Shown piece by piece: positions 21,903 through 25,518 of a stretch of DNA of 25,518 bases; the first letter of the stretch is position 1; the number at the start of each line of letters is the position of its first letter. The notes beneath the pieces were generated by a model that saw only the letters and a list, made by a program, of their open reading frames with translations, was not told where the DNA came from and searched no databases. A program made the translations under genes and the position numbers. This stretch comes from an uncultured Bacilli bacterium (GTDB taxonomy: Bacteria; Bacillota_I; Bacilli_A; RF39; UBA660), in NCBI GenBank assembly GCA_934101185.1, contig CAKOQD010000013.1, forward strand, positions 1 through 25,518, read 5' to 3'.

Positions 21903-22955
21903 ATGAAGAAAAAAATAGGTATTATTACTTTAATACTAATAATTATTTTACTTATTCTTTTAGTATTTTACTTACTATTCATAAAAGAAAAAACAGTTAC
22001 TATTACATTTGATACTGATGGGGGGACTAACATTAGTGAAATATCATTAAAAAAACATGAACAAATTAAATTGCCAACTAATCCTAAAAAAGACGACTAT
22101 ATATTTTCTTGTTGGACTAGTAATGATAAAGTTGTTCTTAAAAATACCAATTTAAAGGAAGACACTACATTAAAAGCTATTTGGATAAAAAATGATGTTA
22201 AGACTGTGACAATAAAATTTGTTGATGCTGAAGAACTGGGCAGTGAGACTATTGAAAAAGAAAAGAATATAATATTACCTAATATTCCTGAAAAAGAAGG
22301 ATATATTTTTGGCGGATTCTTAGATAAAAAAAATAATTTCATATCTGATGATACGGTAATAGATGAAGATATTACTTTAAAAATATATTGGATTAAGAAA
22401 GATGCAAAAGCTTTTACTATTAAGTTTAACACTGATAATGGCTCTGCTCTAAAAGACATAATTATCGAGGAAAATAAAACTATTATTTTACCAATAAGTC
22501 CTAAAAAAGAAGGTTATGTATTTAAAGGGTGGACTGATGAAAATGGTAATACTATTACAAAGAATACCATAGTTACTAAAAACATGACTTTAAAAGCAGT
22601 ATTTGTAAAACCTTATACTTGTCCAAAAGACTGTACACCAACAAAAGATGGAAGTAAATGTAATAAAGTTGTTACTACTAATATGACTAGTAAAAGTACT
22701 TGTCCAAGTGGTTATACCCTAAAAAATGGAAAATGCTTAAGCAGTAGTAAATACCATGCTACCAATAGTAATGGTACTTGGAAATGCAATAGTAGTTCAG
22801 ACTATATGTATTCAGAAGAAGATGGTGTAGGCGGAGCATTTATGTGGTGCGTTAAAACAACAAGTGCTACAAGTAGTAAAGTATGTCCATCTGGTTATAC
22901 AAAAGATGGTAATACTTGTAAAAAAACACAAACTATAAATTGTACTAAAAATTGA
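21903..22955 (+). CDS. Membrane-anchored surface protein with three Listeria-Bacteroides repeats and Cys-rich tail
   Basis: A 350-residue protein starting at ATG 21903 after GGGAGGA. A Lys-rich head and one long hydrophobic helix (about 5-28) anchor it in the membrane, with no visible signal cleavage site. Three InlB B-type repeats follow (about 32-95, 99-165 and 170-237). Each has TITFDTDGGT-like, LPTNPKKDDYIF-like and W-L/G parts; the third (NTDNGSALKDI, PKKEGYVFKGWTDENG) is the most regular. The last ~110 residues hold ten cysteines and two copies of CPSGYTxxxGxxC, so it probably forms disulfides outside the cell. It resembles the truncated gene at 13.7 kb in its repeats, but that one has an Ig-like part and no Cys-rich tail. 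The function may be adhesion. Confidence 0.85.
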   Translation: MKKKIGIITLILIIILLILLVFYLLFIKEKTVTITFDTDGGTNISEISLKKHEQIKLPTNPKKDDYIFSCWTSNDKVVLKNTNLKEDTTLKAIWIKNDVKTVTIKFVDAEELGSETIEKEKNIILPNIPEKEGYIFGGFLDKKNNFISDDTVIDEDITLKIYWIKKDAKAFTIKFNTDNGSALKDIIIEENKTIILPISPKKEGYVFKGWTDENGNTITKNTIVTKNMTLKAVFVKPYTCPKDCTPTKDGSKCNKVVTTNMTSKSTCPSGYTLKNGKCLSSSKYHATNSNGTWKCNSSSDYMYSEEDGVGGAFMWCVKTTSATSSKVCPSGYTKDGNTCKKTQTINCTKN

Positions 22956-22977
22956 TAGATAATTCTATCTTTTTTTG
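22954..22977 (+). terminator. Intrinsic terminator of the surface-protein gene
   Basis: GATAGA (22954-22959) pairs perfectly with TCTATC (22964-22969) around TAAT, then eight Ts. The TGA stop (22953-22955) is at the base of the left arm. Confidence 0.85.
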
Positions 22978-23011
22978 TGACTTTCTAAGTTTTTACAAGT
23001 GTTTTTTGTAA

Positions 23012-23464
23012 ATTTCTTTAAAAAGTTGTAATTTAACAATAAAGCCACGACTTAAAACACCAAAAGTAAATTGGATAGATAAGAAAATGAATTCAAATAA
23101 CAAAGGACAATCAAATAATAATAATCAAAGTAATAAGAATAATAATTCAAATACCAATAATAACAATAGTAACGATAATAGTAATAAATCAGATATTAAT
23201 GATACTTCAAATGATAAAGAGGATAAAAAAGATGATAAGTCTGATGATATAATTGATTCAAAGGATGACGACAATAAAAAAGATAATATTAAAGATAATA
23301 CTAAAGATAATAATGTTATAGAAAGAAAAGAAAATAACTTTAATATTATTCCTTATATAATCAGTGTTTCTCTAGTAATCATTACATCATTGGTAATTAT
23401 TAAAATAAGAAAAAAAGAAAAAGTTAGTGTAAATACTAACTTTTTCTATTTTTTTATGTTATAA
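23012..23464 (+). pseudogene. Remnant of an Asn/Asp/Lys-rich surface protein with C-terminal membrane helix
   Basis: The frame is open from 23012 (after TAA 23009-23011) through ATG 23087 to TAA 23464. ATG 23087 lacks a convincing ribosome-binding site. Residues before it (KPRLKTPKVNWIDKK) read as protein, which suggests the start was lost. From 23087 the product is almost only Asn, Asp, Lys and Ser (about 85 residues). A membrane helix (FNIIPYIISVSLVIITSLVII) and a KIRKKEK basic tail follow, like the C-terminal anchor of a surface protein. The last residues (NTNFFYFFML) are read through a perfect terminator hairpin, which suggests a frameshift just before the original stop. It may be broken at both ends, and the AAT-rich tract is prone to slippage. 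Confidence 0.55.
23417..23456 (+). terminator. Intrinsic terminator inside the 3' end of the surface-protein remnant
   Basis: A perfect 12-bp stem: GAAAAAGTTAGT (23417-23428) with ACTAACTTTTTC (23435-23446) around a 6-base loop, followed by TATTTTTTTA. It is the longest perfect stem in the window. Confidence 0.85.
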
Positions 23465-23465
23465 T
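23457..23465 (+). promoter_or_regulatory. Extended -10 promoter of the UDG-like gene
   Basis: TGTTATAAT follows the terminator T tract. The predicted start near 23472 falls on the GGAGGTG ribosome-binding site (23471-23477). Confidence 0.6.
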
Positions 23466-23481
23466 TTAAGGGAGGTGTATT

Positions 23482-24132
23482 ATGTTACTCGAAGACTTAA
23501 AAAAAGATTATGATAAATTACAAATGAAATATGGTGCCAAAGAATTAGATTCTATTTATAATGGAGGATGTGAAGAAAGTCCTGATATATGCTTTGTATT
23601 TATGAATCCAACCGGTAGAAATATTGCTAGTGATAAATCTTGGAAAGGCAGAAAATCACCATGGCTTGGTACTAAAAACATCTGGAAACTATTTTATAAT
23701 GTTGATTCAATTAGTGAAGATACGTATAATAAAATCATAAATAAAAAACCAAAAGATTGGGATTATGAATTTTGTGACTATTTATATGATGAAATAAGTA
23801 GAAATAAAATATTTATTACTAATCTTGGAAAATGTACTCAAATAGATGCTAGACCACTTAGTGATGAAGTACTAAAAAAATATTTAGATTTATTATTTAA
23901 AGAAATAGATATTATAAAACCTAAAGTAATTATTGCTTTTGGTAATCAAGTAAGTTCTATTATATTAGATAAAAAAATATCCGTATCACAAAACAGAAAA
24001 ATATGCCATAAGTTAAATATTAATAATAATGAATACAAAGTATATTCAGTTTATTATCCCGTTGGAAATGGAATATTCAATATAGATAAATCAATCGAGG
24101 ATATAAAATGGATAATAGAAAACGAAATATAA
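23482..24132 (+). CDS. Uracil-DNA glycosylase superfamily-like protein
   Basis: A 216-residue protein starting after GGAGGTG. The first motif, CFVFMNPTGRN (37-47), resembles the Asn-Pro-Gly type motif of Mug/TDG-like enzymes. The helix-strand ITNLGKCTQ with DARPLSDEVLKKYLDLLFKEIDIIKPKVIIAFG (112-154) is the typical core of the superfamily. The last motif, YYPVGNG (191-197), stands where family members have HPS-like motif 2. Several Trp (KSWKGRKSPWLG) and Cys residues occur, but not the four-cysteine iron-sulfur set of family 4. The gene leads a two-gene unit with a deoxyribosyltransferase-like protein, so it may act on DNA bases or on modified nucleotides. The family call is good, the substrate unknown. 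Confidence 0.75.
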   Translation: MLLEDLKKDYDKLQMKYGAKELDSIYNGGCEESPDICFVFMNPTGRNIASDKSWKGRKSPWLGTKNIWKLFYNVDSISEDTYNKIINKKPKDWDYEFCDYLYDEISRNKIFITNLGKCTQIDARPLSDEVLKKYLDLLFKEIDIIKPKVIIAFGNQVSSIILDKKISVSQNRKICHKLNINNNEYKVYSVYYPVGNGIFNIDKSIEDIKWIIENEI

Positions 24133-24147
24133 GAAAGGAATGATATT

Positions 24148-24597
24148 ATGAGTAAATATGAATTTTTTATCGCAGGAAGAGCAAGAAACAAAGAAAATAT
24201 ACTTAGAATATGTGACTTATTTGATAAGTGCAATATTTCTTATTATTGTTTCTTAAAAAACGAAGATGACTGGGGATATGGTAGTAAAGATAATGCTCCT
24301 GAAGAAAATCAAAAAGAATTTGAGTCACTTGGCTTAAAAAGTGATGTTGTTCTAAATCTTTTTTATACTGATTTAGAAGGAGAAGAAAACTCAAACAATT
24401 TACTACTAGTATTACCTGCTGGAAAGGCAGCCCATATAGAATCAGGCATTGCTTATGGACTTGGTAAAAAGTGTTATGCTATCGGAGAATATGAACAAAC
24501 TGATACTTTATATAATATCTTTGAAGAAATATTTAATGATGAGAATGAGTTGGAAGATTTCCTAAACAATTATACTTATCACAAAAATAAAAGATAA
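24148..24597 (+). CDS. Nucleoside 2-deoxyribosyltransferase-like protein
   Basis: A 149-residue protein, 15 bases after the UDG-like gene, with AGAAAGGA as ribosome-binding site. The start KYEFFIAGRARNKENILRI is a first beta strand plus helix of this fold. The end has a strand LLLVLPAGKAAHIESGIAYGLGKKCYAIGE (85-114), in which Glu98 of HIESG sits at the place of the catalytic Glu of nucleoside deoxyribosyltransferases, followed by the typical 'AyglGKkc' helix-strand. Typical enzymes are about 150-160 residues. The middle (YYCFLKNEDDWGYG, DAPEENQKEF) is distinctive. It could transfer deoxyribose between bases or hydrolyse nucleoside monophosphates, as RCL-type members do. It does not look like a standard salvage copy next to deoD. 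Confidence 0.7.
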   Translation: MSKYEFFIAGRARNKENILRICDLFDKCNISYYCFLKNEDDWGYGSKDNAPEENQKEFESLGLKSDVVLNLFYTDLEGEENSNNLLLVLPAGKAAHIESGIAYGLGKKCYAIGEYEQTDTLYNIFEEIFNDENELEDFLNNYTYHKNKR

Positions 24598-24669
24598 TAT
24601 TTTAATTATATAAGTATTATAAATAATAAAAAAATATACTTTATATCAGAATATTAAATAGGAGTTTAT

Positions 24670-25398
24670 ATGGAAAAGAAAGTTTTTAGCATAAGGGACT
24701 TAAGTGTTGATGATTTATTGAAATCTGATATAGAAACAGTTTTTTTTGTAGAAAATTTTGGAAAATATCAGGATAGGTTTATACCCATTCTAATTTCTAG
24801 AGAAGATTATATATTATGCTATAATAAATGTAAGGAAATTGTTGATGAAATAAAACAAGATCATGAATTTGAAAATGAAAAAGACTTGTTTGCTTATTTA
24901 TATATATTAATTGCCAACATCAATGATAGTGCATTAGATAGTGAAATTGTATTTAATAATCTGCAAGAAAAAATAAAACAAAATGATTATAATGAAATAT
25001 CTAGAATTCAAGGATTATATAATGTACTTTTTAATAAACCATGTGCTTGTCATGGAAGAGCATTCACATTAAATAATTTATGCTCTTTATTAGGAATTGA
25101 ATCAGTAGTTGTTAACGGTTGCGCCAAAAATGGCAAAATGCATCATAGTTGGAATGTCGTAAGACTAGATGGAAAATGGTATGAAACAGATTTGCAATGG
25201 GATTTAAAAAGAATTTGGAAAAAAGAATTGCCTTTAAAAGAATTTCTTAAATCACACAAAGATTTTAAACACGATATGTTTGATACCTCGATAGAAAATA
25301 AATTAGAACAATTTTGTAGACAATCCATATCTGATGAAGAACAAGAAGAAATTATCAATAAATATTTAGATAAAGAAACCATCGCCAGAAAACTTTAA
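24670..25398 (+). CDS. Transglutaminase-like cysteine protease-fold protein
   Basis: A 242-residue protein starting after AGGAG. The C-terminal half is transglutaminase-like. The catalytic Cys is probably Cys127 in NKPCACHGRAFTLNNLCSLLGIE (C-x-G-x-A pattern). The His is His159 in HHSWNVVRLDGKWYETD (HxWN motif), and the Asp is Asp174 in YETDLQWD. Cys125 is an alternative nucleophile. The first ~110 residues are helical with no domain I recognise. There is no signal peptide, so it should be cytosolic. Members of this superfamily are peptidases, amidases or transglutaminases, and this one is unassigned. A 72-base AT-rich gap separates it from the preceding gene, and an IS3-family end lies within about 50 bases downstream. 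Confidence 0.8.
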   Translation: MEKKVFSIRDLSVDDLLKSDIETVFFVENFGKYQDRFIPILISREDYILCYNKCKEIVDEIKQDHEFENEKDLFAYLYILIANINDSALDSEIVFNNLQEKIKQNDYNEISRIQGLYNVLFNKPCACHGRAFTLNNLCSLLGIESVVVNGCAKNGKMHHSWNVVRLDGKWYETDLQWDLKRIWKKELPLKEFLKSHKDFKHDMFDTSIENKLEQFCRQSISDEEQEEIINKYLDKETIARKL

Positions 25399-25439
25399 AA
25401 ATAATAAGAATAACCAATAAAAGAATTAACAAATAAATT

Positions 25440-25518
25440 ATTTTGAATTAGTCAACAAAAAGTAGACACTAAAAAAGAATTTTTAGAACCCTAGTTCAGT
25501 TTTATACTGAATTGGGGT
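25440..25518 (-). mobile_element. End of an IS3-family (IS150-like) insertion sequence, continuing beyond the window
   Basis: Read on the minus strand, the transposase stop is followed by TAGTGTCTACTTTTTGTTGA, of the kind found at IS3-family termini (GTGTC-x-ACTTTTT-like). The element therefore enters from the right, and its outer end is near 25445-25455. The exact boundary and target duplication cannot be seen because the other end is outside the window. Confidence 0.7.
25483..25518 (-). CDS. C-terminal end of IS3-family transposase OrfB (5' part outside window)
   Basis: The minus-strand reading 25518 to 25483 is TPIQYKTELGF followed by TAA. The motif '-PIQYKTEL' matches the C-terminal end of the IS150/IS3-type integrase-core transposases ('SPVQYRTQ'). 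Only 11 residues are visible, so the subgroup is uncertain. The same bases form a 13-bp hairpin with two G-U pairs (25488-25518), described in the findings. The orientation is opposite to all other genes in the window. Confidence 0.7.
   Translation of the reverse strand, partial: TPIQYKTELGF

Noticed and set aside
22992..23012. TTTACAA / TTGTAAA hairpin as a second terminator
   Set aside because: It has only a weak 7-bp AT stem and a broken T run, right after a good terminator; chance in AT-rich DNA is likely.
1..25518. CRISPR array, tRNA, rRNA
   Set aside because: No regularly spaced direct repeats and no tRNA-like T-arm or acceptor pairing was seen on either strand by eye.
1..25518. Mycoplasma-type code (TGA as Trp)
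   Set aside because: TGA ends rimM, yfmF, ylbE, the DUF1848 gene and the surface protein at the expected family lengths, and Trp is always TGG in recognised genes.

Overview
The window is a very AT-rich stretch of bacterial chromosome. Almost every gene lies on the plus strand. Gene content points to a low-GC Firmicute: rny, rimM-trmD, fmt, a SpoIIIE/FtsK translocase, the paired M16 peptidases YfmF/YfmH, SpoVS and a YlbD-YlbE pair. TGA ends several genes (rimM, the first M16 gene, ylbE, the DUF1848 gene, the repeat surface protein), so the standard bacterial code is used and not Mycoplasma code 4. Short intergenic gaps and the gene set suggest an uncultured, genome-reduced gut Bacilli lineage such as RF39 or an Erysipelotrichales relative. 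That placement is inference.

Layout. 1-369: tail of an Rpn-type nuclease/transposase. 499-2052: rny, with its own consensus promoter and terminator. 2180-6127: a tight operon rimM, trmD, unknown basic protein, fmt and a ClpX-like AAA+ ATPase without a zinc finger. 6186-6794: a TasA/camelysin-like exported protein. 6894-12418: an operon ftsK/spoIIIE, deoD, yfmF, yfmH. 12465-13172: a membrane-anchored acidic protein. 13286-13546: spoVS. 13700-14743: a surface-protein gene that has lost its 5' end. 14874-16852: a GNAT acetyltransferase, ylbD, ylbE and two prepilin-like genes. 16918-19698: endonuclease IV, a zinc-ribbon membrane protein and two HD-domain proteins. 19791-21815: DUF1848, a small membrane protein and a possible ADP-ribosyltransferase-fold protein. 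21903-23464: an intact repeat surface protein and a low-complexity surface-protein remnant. 23482-25398: a UDG-like protein, a deoxyribosyltransferase-like protein and a transglutaminase-like protein. 25440-25518: the end of an IS3-family element on the minus strand.

The first half is housekeeping: RNA turnover, tRNA and ribosome maturation, chromosome segregation, nucleoside salvage and likely EF-P modification. Parts of it recall the Bacillus subtilis spoIIIE-ymfF-ymfH-...-rny-ymdB-spoVS neighbourhood, but rearranged. The second half is accessory-like: surface proteins, pilins, DNA-base and nucleotide enzymes, poorly characterised families and broken genes, ending in an insertion sequence.

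Two structural habits run through the window. Many intrinsic terminators contain the stop codon of the gene they end. Many promoters sit directly behind such a terminator, often with an extended -10, so the predicted 5' leader is only about 9-22 bases and little more than the Shine-Dalgarno sequence. No tRNA, rRNA, CRISPR array or origin was seen. No stretch over 300 bases lacks a gene or gene remnant.
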